Assembly: GCF_900187455.1 (NCBI RefSeq) | Contig: NZ_FYDX01000023.1 | Coordinates: forward strand, 1-64,000 | Direction: 5' to 3' | Length of the DNA: 64,000 nucleotides | DNA from: Pseudomonas sp. Irchel 3E13 | GTDB lineage: Bacteria; Pseudomonadota; Gammaproteobacteria; Pseudomonadales; Pseudomonadaceae | Part shown: piece by piece, positions 42,147 to 50,891 of the stretch | How the letters are laid out: each line of letters opens with the position of its first letter | Position numbering within the stretch: the stretch's first letter is position 1 | The notes under the pieces: model-generated | Database searches by the model: none | What the model was told of the DNA's origin: nothing | What the model saw: only the letters and a program-made list of their open reading frames with translations | Position numbers and translations under genes: made by a program

Positions 42147-43664
42147 GTGAGCAGTCAGGCCATTTCCATCGGCGTCGATCTCGGTACGTCCAGCACCCGC
42201 GCGGTGGCGCTCGATGCCCAGGGCAATTTGCGCGGCGCGGCGCGGGTGGGCGGTGTTCCGCCGGGGCTGCGGGCCGGGCCGGGCATCGGGTTCGACGCAC
42301 TGTTCGAGTCGGCGCTGACGGCCATTGCCCAGGCGCTCGCCGAGGCGGGCAGCACGCCGGGGCAGGTGGCCGGGATCGCCGTGTGCGGACAAATGGCGGG
42401 GTTGTGCGCGGTGGATGCCCGGGGCCAGGCGCTGGGGCCCAGCGATTCCTGGCTGGACCTGGACTGCGCCAGCACCCTTGACCTGCTGCGCCCCCACGAA
42501 CACGGGATTATCCAGCGCTCCGGCAGCCAGTTGATCGCCGGCCACGGGGCGAAATGGCTGCAGATGCGTGACCAGCAACCGGCGCGCTATCGCCAGGTGT
42601 GCAAGCTGACGACGCCCTCGGCCCTGGTCGCCTTGCAACTGGCCGGGCTGGACGGCAGCGAGGCATTTTTCGACACCACTCACCTGGGCTTCAACAACTT
42701 CGCCGACACACCTACTGCGGGTTGGAACCTGGCGCTGGTGCGGGCGATTGGCCTCGATGCTGATCATCTGCCGCGAATCGTCGAACCCTGGGAACGGATC
42801 GGCGGATTGTCGCGCGCATGCGCCGAGCGTCTCGGCCTGCTGGCAGGCACGCCGGTCCATGCCGGTTGCGGTGACATCGCGGCGACCCTGCTGGGCAGCG
42901 GCGCGGTCGAGGACGGCCAGTTGGTGGACATCGCCGGCACCGGTTCGGTGCTCTGCGCGGTGCGCCGCGATTTTACCGTCGACCACTCGCACAAGACCCT
43001 GCTGACCCTGCGCCACTGCTTGCCGGACCTTTACTACAGCGCCGCTTATGTCGGCGGCGGCGGGCTCAATCTCGACTGGCTGGCGTCACTGCGCGAGCAG
43101 GTGCGCCCGCCTCATGAAGTCAGCGCGGCGTTGCGCGAGCACGGCGCGGTGCCGCCCTTGCTGTTCGCGCCGCACATGGGCGGGTGCCATTTGCCGTTGG
43201 CGGCGGACTGGCGCGGAGCCTTCGTCGGGCTGTCCTGGCAGCACTGTCTGGCGGATTTGCAGCGGGCGGTGATTGAGGCCACCGCCTACGAATACGCCGG
43301 TTTTCTCGACGCCATGCTCGCGACCGGCGTGTGCTCGGGCGAGGGCGCGGTGCTGGTGGTCGGCGGCGGTGCCGCGAGCGAGGCGTGCAGCCAGATCAAG
43401 GCCGACGTTCTGGGTTTGCCCTATCGCCGGCATGGCGGGTTCGAGGCGGCGGCGCTGGGTGCGGCGTTGCTGGCGGGGTATGGCGCGGGCACGTTCAGTG
43501 ATCTGCGCGAGGCGGCGTTGCGGGCGGCGGGGGCGCCGGGCGGCAGGGTCCGGCCGGACCCGGCGCGACACGGCCTTTACCGACAGCGCCGGCAGGTGCA
43601 GGCGCGGATGCTGGTGGCGCTGGCGCCGGTGTTTGCCGAGCTGGCGCAGTTACCGCGAATGTAG
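42147..43664 (+). CDS. FGGY family carbohydrate kinase (xylulokinase-like)
   Basis: This is 505 aa from GTG 42147 (GAGG upstream). Domain I starts ISIGVDLGTSSTRAVALDAQ with the phosphate loop, and continues with AGIAVCGQMAGLCAVD. Domain II has VHAGCGDIAATLLGSGAVED, where the catalytic Asp is expected, and VLVVGGGAASEACSQIKADV with the adenosine motif. The family phosphorylates ketoses or polyols such as xylulose, ribulose, apulose or erythritol. It is convergent with a LysR gene that faces an operon with a split transketolase, so it probably makes the phosphorylated ketose for that enzyme. Confidence 0.9.
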   Translation: MSSQAISIGVDLGTSSTRAVALDAQGNLRGAARVGGVPPGLRAGPGIGFDALFESALTAIAQALAEAGSTPGQVAGIAVCGQMAGLCAVDARGQALGPSDSWLDLDCASTLDLLRPHEHGIIQRSGSQLIAGHGAKWLQMRDQQPARYRQVCKLTTPSALVALQLAGLDGSEAFFDTTHLGFNNFADTPTAGWNLALVRAIGLDADHLPRIVEPWERIGGLSRACAERLGLLAGTPVHAGCGDIAATLLGSGAVEDGQLVDIAGTGSVLCAVRRDFTVDHSHKTLLTLRHCLPDLYYSAAYVGGGGLNLDWLASLREQVRPPHEVSAALREHGAVPPLLFAPHMGGCHLPLAADWRGAFVGLSWQHCLADLQRAVIEATAYEYAGFLDAMLATGVCSGEGAVLVVGGGAASEACSQIKADVLGLPYRRHGGFEAAALGAALLAGYGAGTFSDLREAALRAAGAPGGRVRPDPARHGLYRQRRQVQARMLVALAPVFAELAQLPRM

Positions 43665-43666
43665 CG

Positions 43667-44599
43667 TCATGCTCCGACCGGCGTCAGCAGCCGCCGCGCC
43701 GGGGTGTCCAGTTCGTTGAAATAGCGCACCGCGAAGTCGACGAAGGCCTTGACCCGCCGGGGCAGTTTCTTGCCGCCTTCGGTCAGCAGGTGAAAACCTG
43801 TGGCCGGGCAACTGAAGTCTTCCAGCAGCGGCACCAGGCGGTTCTCCTGGATGTCCTCGGCCACTTCCCAGACGGATTTCCAGGCGATGCCCAGCCCTTG
43901 CAGCGTCCACTGGCGCAGGGTGAAACCGTCGTTGACCAGGCGATTGCCCTTGACCTGCACCGAGAAGGTTTCGCCGTCGCGGGTGAAGCGCCATTTGTCC
44001 TGGGGGAAGTCCGCCTGCAGGTGGATCAGGCAGTTGTGCGCCGCCAGGTCTTCGGGGGATTGCGGTGCGCCGTGACGGGCCAGGTAATCGGGGGAGCAGC
44101 AGACGATGCGCCGGTCGCCGCCGAGGGAGCGGGCGACCAGGGTGCTGTCGGGCAGGTTGCCGTAGCGGATGGCGATGTCCGAGCCCGACTCGACGAAGTC
44201 CAGCAGGCGGTCGGTGAAAAACAGGCGCACGGTGACGTGGGGGTGTTCCTCGACGAAGGCGTCCACCAACTGGCTGACCCACTGGCGGCCCAGGTCGGTG
44301 GGGCAGGTGACGCCGATGGTGCCGCGCAACTGGGCGTTGCCGCCGCGGATCACGCTGTCCAGCGCCTCGACGTCCTCGAGGATCTTCAGCGCCGCCTCGA
44401 ACAGATAAAGGCCCTCGGCGGTGGGGCTCAGGCCGCGGGTGTTGCGCTTGACCAGACGCAAACCATAGAACTCTTCCATGGCCTTGAGGCGGCCGCTCAT
44501 CGCGGCCGGCGACAGGCCCAACTGGCGCCCGGCCATCGACAGCGAACCGGCTTGTACCACCAGCCGGAACAAGCGCAGGTCCTGGAGTCTATCGGCCAT
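43667..44599 (-). CDS. LysR-family regulator of the catabolic island
   Basis: This is 310 aa. The helix-turn-helix sequence is VVQAGSLSMAGRQLGLSPAA (about 15-34). The effector domain spans about 85-300. I placed the start at 44597-44599 because GAGGAG lies 9 bases upstream; ten further codons are open. It is transcribed divergently from the flavin reductase and ABC operon, the standard layout for a LysR that controls its neighbour. An inverted LTTR box is in the gap. The C-terminal gene end meets the kinase gene with only two bases between stops. Confidence 0.9.
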   Translation of the reverse strand: MADRLQDLRLFRLVVQAGSLSMAGRQLGLSPAAMSGRLKAMEEFYGLRLVKRNTRGLSPTAEGLYLFEAALKILEDVEALDSVIRGGNAQLRGTIGVTCPTDLGRQWVSQLVDAFVEEHPHVTVRLFFTDRLLDFVESGSDIAIRYGNLPDSTLVARSLGGDRRIVCCSPDYLARHGAPQSPEDLAAHNCLIHLQADFPQDKWRFTRDGETFSVQVKGNRLVNDGFTLRQWTLQGLGIAWKSVWEVAEDIQENRLVPLLEDFSCPATGFHLLTEGGKKLPRRVKAFVDFAVRYFNELDTPARRLLTPVGA

Positions 44600-44709
44600 G
44601 AAGTGTGCTCCTCGTGGTTGTTTCATCAAGTATGGCGGACGCCATTCTTCATGCCTGGTTAAAGCCTGGCAATCACCGTATGGAAGAAGCCTGAATAAAT
44701 AAGCGCAGC

Positions 44710-44726
44710 TTTCAGTCTGGCTGAAA
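44710..44726. promoter_or_regulatory. LysR-type operator TTTCAG-N5-CTGAAA
   Basis: This perfect inverted repeat (T-N11-A type) lies between the divergent LysR and flavin reductase genes, about 85 bases from the reductase ATG. It has the right form and place for binding by the adjacent LysR. Confidence 0.5.
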
Positions 44727-44809
44727 AGTCATTCCGGGAAACTCGAATACCTGCTTGTTCAGCGTGCTCCTAAGATGGCGACAGGCTCAACGCTAAGAGG
44801 AGTTGAAAG

Positions 44810-45328
44810 ATGTCCGCACTATCGAGTCAAGCAATCAACGGCACTCAGGAAGTCGCCGATCTGTTTCGCAGCGCCATGGGCCGCTTTGCCGCGTCGGTGA
44901 CCCTGGTCACCACCATCGACGAGCACTGCTGCCCCCACGGCCTGGCCGCTACCGCGTTCTCCTCGGTATCCATGGACCCGGCGTCGGCGCTGGTCTGCGT
45001 CAACCGCAGCAGCAGCGCTTCGCCCATCATCAAGCGCTCCGGGCTGTTTTGCGTGAACATGCTGCAACGCGAGCACGAGGCGCTGTGCGCCATCTTCAGC
45101 AAGCCGGAATTGCGTGACCGGCGCTTCGTCGATGGCGATTGGGCGGTGGGTGAAAACGGCCTGCGTTATTTGCTCGACGCCCAGGCGTCGATCTTCTGCG
45201 AAGTTGTCCAGGAAGTGGATTACGGCTCGCACACCATCTTTATCGGCAATGTCATGAACGTAATAACCCAGTCGCTGGAATCTCCCCTGGTTTATATGGG
45301 TGGGCGTTTCCGCGAACTGGCAGCCTGA
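44810..45328 (+). CDS. Flavin reductase-like protein (FMN-binding split barrel)
   Basis: This is 172 aa. The sequence RFAASVTLVTTIDEHCCPHG and GLAATAFSSVSMDPASALVC VN-type pattern define the flavin reductase domain family that uses NAD(P)H to make FMNH2 or FADH2 for two-component monooxygenases. Its likely client is the luciferase-like monooxygenase at 49735 in the same operon direction, and possibly the SsuD-like enzyme at 36855. AGAGGAG lies 9 bases before the ATG. It is the first gene after the LysR promoter. Confidence 0.9.
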   Translation: MSALSSQAINGTQEVADLFRSAMGRFAASVTLVTTIDEHCCPHGLAATAFSSVSMDPASALVCVNRSSSASPIIKRSGLFCVNMLQREHEALCAIFSKPELRDRRFVDGDWAVGENGLRYLLDAQASIFCEVVQEVDYGSHTIFIGNVMNVITQSLESPLVYMGGRFRELAA

Positions 45329-45374
45329 TTGCAATAACCGTACCCCTCCAATAAATACAAGAAGTGGTGTTCAC

Positions 45375-46358
45375 ATGTATGGCTTCAGTTCCAGGGCGCG
45401 CGTGCTGCTGCCCTCCCTCAAGCTTTCCGCGCAAGCGTCCGGCATCACCGGCCCGCTGCTCGGCCTGCTGCTGTTGTGTCTGGTGCTCAGCCTTGCCACC
45501 GACGCCTTCCTGACCCTCGGCAACCTCCTGAATATCCTCGATCAGGTGACCGTGCTCGGCATCATGGCGCTGGGCATGACGCTGGTGATCCTGATCGGCG
45601 GCATCGACCTGTCGGTGGGCGCGGTGCTGGCCGTGTCGATCATGGTCATGAGCTGGGCCGAACGGGTGCTCGGCCTGCCGATGGGCCTGGCGATCGGCGC
45701 CGCCTTGCTCACCGGCGCCGCCTGTGGCGGCATCACCGCCGGCCTGGTGGTGCGAGCCGGATTGCCGTCGTTCATTGCCACCCTGGCGATGATGTCGATG
45801 GCCCGCGGGGTCGCCTATATGGTCACCGACGGCACCCAGATCAGCGGCTTTCCCGAATGGTTCGGCAACTTGTCGATCATCCGCTACGCCGGCTTCATCT
45901 CGCTGACCGTGGCCTGTTTCGTGGTGCTCGCCATGCTGTTCTGGTTCGTCATGCGTTTTACCGTGGCCGGACGCAGCCTCTACGCCATCGGCGGCAGCGC
46001 CAAGGTCGCCAAGCTGTCCGGCATCCGGGTCAAGACCCACACCGCCATCGTCTATGTGATTTGCGGCATCACCGCGGCGCTCGGCGGGGTGATCCTCACC
46101 TCGCGGCTGGACACCGCCGGCGCCGGTGCCGGGGTCGGTTATGAGCTGGACGTGATCGCCGCCGTGGTGATCGGCGGCGGCAGCCTCAAGGGCGGCGTCG
46201 GCAGCGTGGCCGGGACCCTGGTCGGCGTGCTGATCATCGGCGTGCTGCGCAACGGCCTGAACCTCGCCGGGATTTCACCCTTCGTCCAGCAGGTAATCAT
46301 CGGCGCGGTGATCGCCGCCGCGGTGATGCTCGATGCGATGAAACGCAAGAACGCCTGA
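45375..46358 (+). CDS. Ribose-type sugar ABC transporter permease (RbsC family)
   Basis: This is 327 aa with about 8-10 hydrophobic segments. Conserved blocks are LNILDQVTVLGIMALGMTLV, LIGGIDLSVGAVLAVSIMVM and GRSLYAIGGSAKVAKLSGI, as in RbsC/XylH. It forms the membrane channel with the binding protein and ATPase encoded next. The start at 45375 is chosen from family alignment; the upstream frame overlaps the reductase gene. The 46-base gap suggests co-transcription with the flavin reductase. Confidence 0.93.
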   Translation: MYGFSSRARVLLPSLKLSAQASGITGPLLGLLLLCLVLSLATDAFLTLGNLLNILDQVTVLGIMALGMTLVILIGGIDLSVGAVLAVSIMVMSWAERVLGLPMGLAIGAALLTGAACGGITAGLVVRAGLPSFIATLAMMSMARGVAYMVTDGTQISGFPEWFGNLSIIRYAGFISLTVACFVVLAMLFWFVMRFTVAGRSLYAIGGSAKVAKLSGIRVKTHTAIVYVICGITAALGGVILTSRLDTAGAGAGVGYELDVIAAVVIGGGSLKGGVGSVAGTLVGVLIIGVLRNGLNLAGISPFVQQVIIGAVIAAAVMLDAMKRKNA

Positions 46359-46402
46359 CCCCCACAAGCTCCTCACAACCACAATAAATCCCGGAGGCGT
46401 CC

Positions 46403-47338
46403 ATGCACGTTTTCTCTGCGCCCGTGCGCGCGTTTTTTGCCCTGTTGCTGCTCTTGCCGGCCCTGGCCCATGCCGAGAGCAAACCGCTCAAGGTCGGCAT
46501 GTCGATCCCCAGCCTGCAATGGGTGTTCTACCTGATGGTGCGTGACGGCGTGATGGAGCAGGCCGAGGGCCTGGGCATCGACCAGGTACTGGTGGCCGAC
46601 GCGCAAGCCGATCCGGCGCGCCAGGTCAGTCAGATTCAGGACATGCTCAGCAAAGGCATCGATGTGTTGCTGTACACCGCCACCGGCTCGGCGGCGTCCG
46701 CGGTGCCGGTGCGCCTGGCCAAGCAGCAGGGCGTGCCGGTGGTGTGCGTCGACAACTTTCCGAAGAACGTCGAATGCGATGCCTACATCTCCACCGACAA
46801 CACCGGCGCCGCCGCCGAACTGGCCCGCCAGGTGGTGCGCCTGACCGGTCCGCAGGCGCAGGTCGGCCTGCTCCAGGGCACCCTCGGCGACACCACCGAG
46901 CTGACCCGCGCCGAAGGTTTCGACGTCGAGCTGGCGAAGACACCGAGCATCCAGGTGGTCGATCGCAAGCCCACCGACTGGCTGCAGGACAACGGTTTCA
47001 AGGTCGCCCAGGACATGCTGCAAAAGCACCCCGGCATCAACGTTTTCGTCGGTCGTTCGGACGCTCCGGCCCTCGGTGCGGCCCAGGCCGTGCGGGTCGC
47101 CAACGTCGAGCACAAGGTGTGGATCTTCGGCTACGACGGCTTGCCGGCGGCGCTGGAAGCGGTTCGCGACGGCAAGATGGACATGACCATCACCCAGCAG
47201 GCCGTGGAAATGGGCCGCACCGCGCTGCGCACCGCGGTGGCGCTGAAAGCCGGCCAGACGGTGGAGAAGCGCCAGTTGCTGCCGGCCTTCGTCACCACCC
47301 GCGACAACGTCGATGCCTTCATCGCCCGGCACCCGTAG
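46403..47338 (+). CDS. Periplasmic sugar-binding protein (RbsB family)
   Basis: This is 311 aa. Signal peptide to about residue 22 (ALAHA). The mature part follows the periplasmic_BP_4 fold: LKVGMSIPSLQWVFYLMVRD, PVVCVDNFPKNVECDAYIST, NVEHKVWIFGYDGLPAALEA. These proteins bind pentoses, hexoses, polyols or autoinducer-2. It ends ten bases before the ATPase gene. GGAGG lies 8 bases upstream of the ATG. Confidence 0.93.
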   Translation: MHVFSAPVRAFFALLLLLPALAHAESKPLKVGMSIPSLQWVFYLMVRDGVMEQAEGLGIDQVLVADAQADPARQVSQIQDMLSKGIDVLLYTATGSAASAVPVRLAKQQGVPVVCVDNFPKNVECDAYISTDNTGAAAELARQVVRLTGPQAQVGLLQGTLGDTTELTRAEGFDVELAKTPSIQVVDRKPTDWLQDNGFKVAQDMLQKHPGINVFVGRSDAPALGAAQAVRVANVEHKVWIFGYDGLPAALEAVRDGKMDMTITQQAVEMGRTALRTAVALKAGQTVEKRQLLPAFVTTRDNVDAFIARHP

Positions 47339-47348
47339 GAGTCTGACC

Positions 47349-48845
47349 ATGAACCCGACAACCGTTGACGCGCCGTTGTTTCGCGCCGAGCAACTGGGCA
47401 TGTCCTTCAACACCGTCAGTGTGCTGGAGAGCATCAGCCTGGAGATCGGCCGCGGTGAAGTGGTGGCGTTGCTGGGCGAGAACGGCGCCGGCAAATCGAC
47501 CCTGTCGTCGATCATCGCCGGCTCGCTGTGCCCGACCCGCGGCAGCATGCAGCTCGATGGCCAGGCCTACGCGCCGACCTGCCCGAAGGACGCCATCGCC
47601 CTTGGCGTGAACATGATCCACCAAGAGATCCAGTTGCTGCCCGAGCTGAGCGTGGCCGAGAACATCTTCCTCGGCCACCTGCCGACCCGCCATGGCGTGC
47701 TGGACCGCGAGCGCATGCGCCGCGAGGCGCGGGTGCAGCTCGAACGGCTGGGCCTGGATATTTCGCCGGACACCCTGGTGCGCGACCTGCGCATCGCCGC
47801 CCAGCAACTGGTGGAAATCGCCAAGGCGCTGACGCTCGAATCGCGCCTGCTGATTCTCGACGAGCCCACCGCCGCGCTGGGTTCGGAAGAGACCGAACTG
47901 CTGTTCCGCCAGATCGAGGTGCTCAAGCGCGAAGGCGTGTCGTTCATCTACATCAGTCACCGCATGGAAGAGATCGGGCGCATCGCCGACCGCGTGCTGG
48001 TGATGCGCGACGGCCATCTGGTGGCCCGTCATGAGCGCGCCGATGTGGCGGTGGACACCCTGGTGGCGCAGATGGTCGGGCGTTCCATCGAGCGGCTGTT
48101 CCCGGCCATTGCCGCGCCGCAGTCGCATGAGGTGCTGCAGGTGCGCGGGCTGTCGTGCCGGAACCAGCGCTTCCGCGATATTTCCTTCTCGGTGCGCGGG
48201 GGCGAGGTGTTCGGTATCGCCGGCATGGTCGGCGCCGGCCGCAGCGAAGTGATTCGCGCCATTGCCGGGGTCGATCCGGTGGCCGGCGGCGAGGTGCGGG
48301 TGGACGGCAAGCCGTTGCGCCTGGACGGCGTGCGCGCCTCGATTGCCGCCGGGGTGGTGCTGGTGCCCGAGGACCGCAAGGGCGAGGGCGTGGTGCTCGA
48401 TCATTCGATCGCCGAGAACCTGGCCTACTGCAACCTCGACCGCCTCGGTGCGCGCGGCCTGCTGTCGCGGCGGCGCATCGACGCCTTCGCCAGCGAGCGG
48501 ATCGCCAGCCTCGGGGTCAAGGGCGACCCCGGCAAGCACCTGGACAAGCTCTCCGGCGGCAACCAGCAAAAGGTGGTGATCGCCAAATGGATCGCCCGCG
48601 AGCCGAGGGTAATCATCCTCGACGAGCCCACCCGCGGCATCGACATGGGCGCCCGCGCGGCGATCTATCAGTTGATCGCCGACCTCGCCGCCACGGGCGC
48701 GGCGGTGGTGGTGGTCAGCTCCGACCTGGACGAAGTGATCGGCCTGTCGCACCGGGTGATGGTCATGGCCCGCGGCGCTTGCCAGGGAATTCTCGACGGC
48801 GAGCAGGTGGCGCCGGAATCGATCATGGCACTGGCCACGGCCTGA
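47349..48845 (+). CDS. Ribose-type sugar ABC transporter ATP-binding protein (RbsA family)
   Basis: This is 498 aa with two ABC halves. Half 1: Walker A LLGENGAGKSTL, Walker B LLILDEPTAALG. Half 2: degenerate Walker A (GMVGAGRSEVIRAIAG), signature LSGGNQQKVVIAKW and Walker B VIILDEPTRGID. This asymmetry is normal for RbsA/XylG proteins. In half 1 the signature region reads RDLRIAAQQLVEIAKAL, also usual. It powers uptake with the permease and binding protein just upstream. AGGAG lies eight bases before the ATG. Confidence 0.95.
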   Translation: MNPTTVDAPLFRAEQLGMSFNTVSVLESISLEIGRGEVVALLGENGAGKSTLSSIIAGSLCPTRGSMQLDGQAYAPTCPKDAIALGVNMIHQEIQLLPELSVAENIFLGHLPTRHGVLDRERMRREARVQLERLGLDISPDTLVRDLRIAAQQLVEIAKALTLESRLLILDEPTAALGSEETELLFRQIEVLKREGVSFIYISHRMEEIGRIADRVLVMRDGHLVARHERADVAVDTLVAQMVGRSIERLFPAIAAPQSHEVLQVRGLSCRNQRFRDISFSVRGGEVFGIAGMVGAGRSEVIRAIAGVDPVAGGEVRVDGKPLRLDGVRASIAAGVVLVPEDRKGEGVVLDHSIAENLAYCNLDRLGARGLLSRRRIDAFASERIASLGVKGDPGKHLDKLSGGNQQKVVIAKWIAREPRVIILDEPTRGIDMGARAAIYQLIADLAATGAAVVVVSSDLDEVIGLSHRVMVMARGACQGILDGEQVAPESIMALATA

Positions 48846-48856
48846 GGAGGTTTTCC

Positions 48857-49654
48857 ATGCAAACCATCGAATACCGGCACCTGGACGAAACACCGTTCGA
48901 GGCCCTGTTGGACTTGCGCGGCAAGGTCGCGGTGGTCACCGGCGGCAGCTCCGGCATCGGCCTGGACATCAGCCGCCGGCTGGCCCAGGCCGGCGCCCGC
49001 GTGGTGATTGGCAGCCTGGCCCGCGAGCGCACCGACGAATTGCTCGACGAAGGCCTGGCGGTGAGTTTCGTCGCCACCGACGTGTCGCGCCGCGAGCAGA
49101 TCGAACGGTTGGCGGCCGAGGCGGGAGGGCAGGGCGGCCTGGATATCTGGGTGAACAACGCCGGGATCTATCCGCTCAGGCCGGTCGCGGCGGTGGACGA
49201 GGATTTCTGGGACCGCATGCAGGCGATCAACACCCGCGCGGCCTTCTTCGGCGCCCAGTGCGCCCGCGCGCAGATGCTCCGCCACGGCCGTGGCGGCAGC
49301 ATCGTCAACCTGTCCTCGGTGTGCGGCCACCGGCCGATGGCCAACCACGTCACCTACGACACCAGCAAGGGCGCGATCCTGGCGATGACCCGCAGCCTGG
49401 CCAAGGACCTCAGCCGCGACGGCATCCGGGTCAACTCGATTTCGCCGGGGCTGACCGCGACGCCGGGCAACCTGGAACCTGAGCTGTTCCGCCAGCACCA
49501 GCAGAACCGGGTGCTGGAAAACATCCCGCTGGGCCGCCCCGGCGAGCCGTTCGAGATCGCCAACGTGGCGCTGTTCCTGGCCTCGCCGCTGGCGTCCTAC
49601 ATCACCGGCACCGACATCACGGTCGACGGCGGCTGGCTGCTTCACGGCAGTTGA
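48857..49654 (+). CDS. Short-chain dehydrogenase/reductase (SDR), sugar catabolism context
   Basis: This is 265 aa. The cofactor motif TGGSSGIG (about 29-36), NNAG (about 102-105), and the catalytic Ser, Tyr, Lys in NLSSVCGH...YDTSKGA are all present. The C-terminus ITGTDITVDGGWLLHGS is classical. The N-terminal 15 residues form an extension before the Rossmann strand. GAGGAGG precedes the ATG. It likely oxidises or reduces a hydroxyl or keto group of the imported compound before or after the monooxygenase step. Confidence 0.93.
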   Translation: MQTIEYRHLDETPFEALLDLRGKVAVVTGGSSGIGLDISRRLAQAGARVVIGSLARERTDELLDEGLAVSFVATDVSRREQIERLAAEAGGQGGLDIWVNNAGIYPLRPVAAVDEDFWDRMQAINTRAAFFGAQCARAQMLRHGRGGSIVNLSSVCGHRPMANHVTYDTSKGAILAMTRSLAKDLSRDGIRVNSISPGLTATPGNLEPELFRQHQQNRVLENIPLGRPGEPFEIANVALFLASPLASYITGTDITVDGGWLLHGS

Positions 49655-49673
49655 TCGCCCGACCTATCGCCAG

Positions 49674-49691
49674 GGTGCCCGCGTGGGCACC
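49674..49691 (+). promoter_or_regulatory. Hairpin between SDR and monooxygenase genes
   Basis: GGTGCCC and GGGCACC pair around GCGT. No T-run follows, so it may protect or process the mRNA rather than end it. Confidence 0.35.
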
Positions 49692-49734
49692 GTGGCCCGC
49701 TATCGCCTGATAGCCACTTGTAAGGAGAACCACG

Positions 49735-50853
49735 ATGAAACTCGCAATGTTCATGCAGCCCTTGCACCACAAGGGCTGGGACTACCATGAGATGTACGAC
49801 CAGGACATCGCCTGCGTCGTGCATGCGGACAAGGTCGGTTACGACGAAGTCTGGGTTGGCGAGCACACCTCCCAGCGCACCGAGCCGATCACCAACGCGC
49901 TGCAATTCCTCTCCGCGCTGATCCCGCTGACCCAGCGCATCAAGCTGTGCACCGGCGTGCTCAACCTGCCGCACCACCACCCGGCGCGAATTGCCGCCGA
50001 CGCGGCGATGTTCGACCACATGAGCCGTGGCCGTTTCCTCATGGGCATCGGCCCTGGCGGCCTGGCCTCGGACTTCGAGGTCTACGGCAGCAACGGCAAG
50101 GACCGCGGGCGGATGATGGTCGAGTGCTACGAGATGATCCAGCGCATCTGGGGCAGCGACGCGCCGTACCAGTTCGCCGGTGAGTTCTTCGACGTCTCGC
50201 TGGTCAACACGGTCAACCACGAACTGGAAATCGGCTACATGCCCAAGCCGTTCCAGCAGCCGTTCCCGCGGGTGGCGACTACCGCCATGAGCCCGTTCTC
50301 CGGCACCGCCAAGCTGGCCGGCAGCCGCGACTGGGACCTGATGTCGGCCAACTTCAACCCGACGGCCACCGTCGCCTCGCACTGGCAGGCCTACCGCCAG
50401 GGCGCCGAGGCCGCCGGGCACCAGGCCGACCCGCGCAACTGGCGGGTGGCGCGCTCGGTGTTCGTCGCTGACTCCCAGGCCCAGGCCGAGGACTACCTGG
50501 CCGACCCGAACTGCACCCTGCGGCGCTACTTCGATTACATGATCGACAACCTCGCCAGCAACAACTACATGCAGATCTTCAAGACCCGCCCGGACATGAC
50601 CGACGCCGAAGTCACCGTCGATCACTGCATCCGCGAAATGGTGATCTACGGCAATGCCGACAGCGTGGTCCAGCAACTGGTCGCCTTCAGCGAGCAGACC
50701 GGCCCGTTCGGCACCCTGATGACCACCTTCCACGAGTGGGACAACGAGGCCCTGTGGCGCCGTTCCATGGAACTCACCGCCCGCGATGTGATGCCGCAAC
50801 TGAGCCGCTTCATGCAGCCCCGGCTCGACGCCGCGCTGGCCGTCGGCGCCTGA
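49735..50853 (+). CDS. LLM-class FMNH2-dependent monooxygenase, LuxA/limonene-monooxygenase-like branch
   Basis: This is 372 aa with a luciferase-like barrel. MKLAMFMQPLHHKGWDYHEM, YDEVWVGEHTSQRTEPI and GVLNLPHHHPARIAADAAMF show the alkanal-monooxygenase pattern rather than the SsuD pattern of the enzyme at 36855. A long C-terminal region (about 260-372) is typical of limonene/alkanal-type members. It uses FMNH2 and oxygen to insert oxygen into an organic substrate, with FMNH2 from the reductase at 44810. AAGGAG lies 7 bases before the ATG. It lies between an SDR and a split transketolase, which is unusual for a sugar locus. Confidence 0.9.
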   Translation: MKLAMFMQPLHHKGWDYHEMYDQDIACVVHADKVGYDEVWVGEHTSQRTEPITNALQFLSALIPLTQRIKLCTGVLNLPHHHPARIAADAAMFDHMSRGRFLMGIGPGGLASDFEVYGSNGKDRGRMMVECYEMIQRIWGSDAPYQFAGEFFDVSLVNTVNHELEIGYMPKPFQQPFPRVATTAMSPFSGTAKLAGSRDWDLMSANFNPTATVASHWQAYRQGAEAAGHQADPRNWRVARSVFVADSQAQAEDYLADPNCTLRRYFDYMIDNLASNNYMQIFKTRPDMTDAEVTVDHCIREMVIYGNADSVVQQLVAFSEQTGPFGTLMTTFHEWDNEALWRRSMELTARDVMPQLSRFMQPRLDAALAVGA

Positions 50854-50891
50854 GCGCTGTCCCCGAAAGACTACTGATCCACAGGTGGAAA

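Noticed and set aside
47319..48893. 524-codon minus-strand frame opposite the RbsA-type gene
   Set aside because: The plus strand encodes two complete ABC ATPase halves. The antisense frame has only a low-complexity composition.
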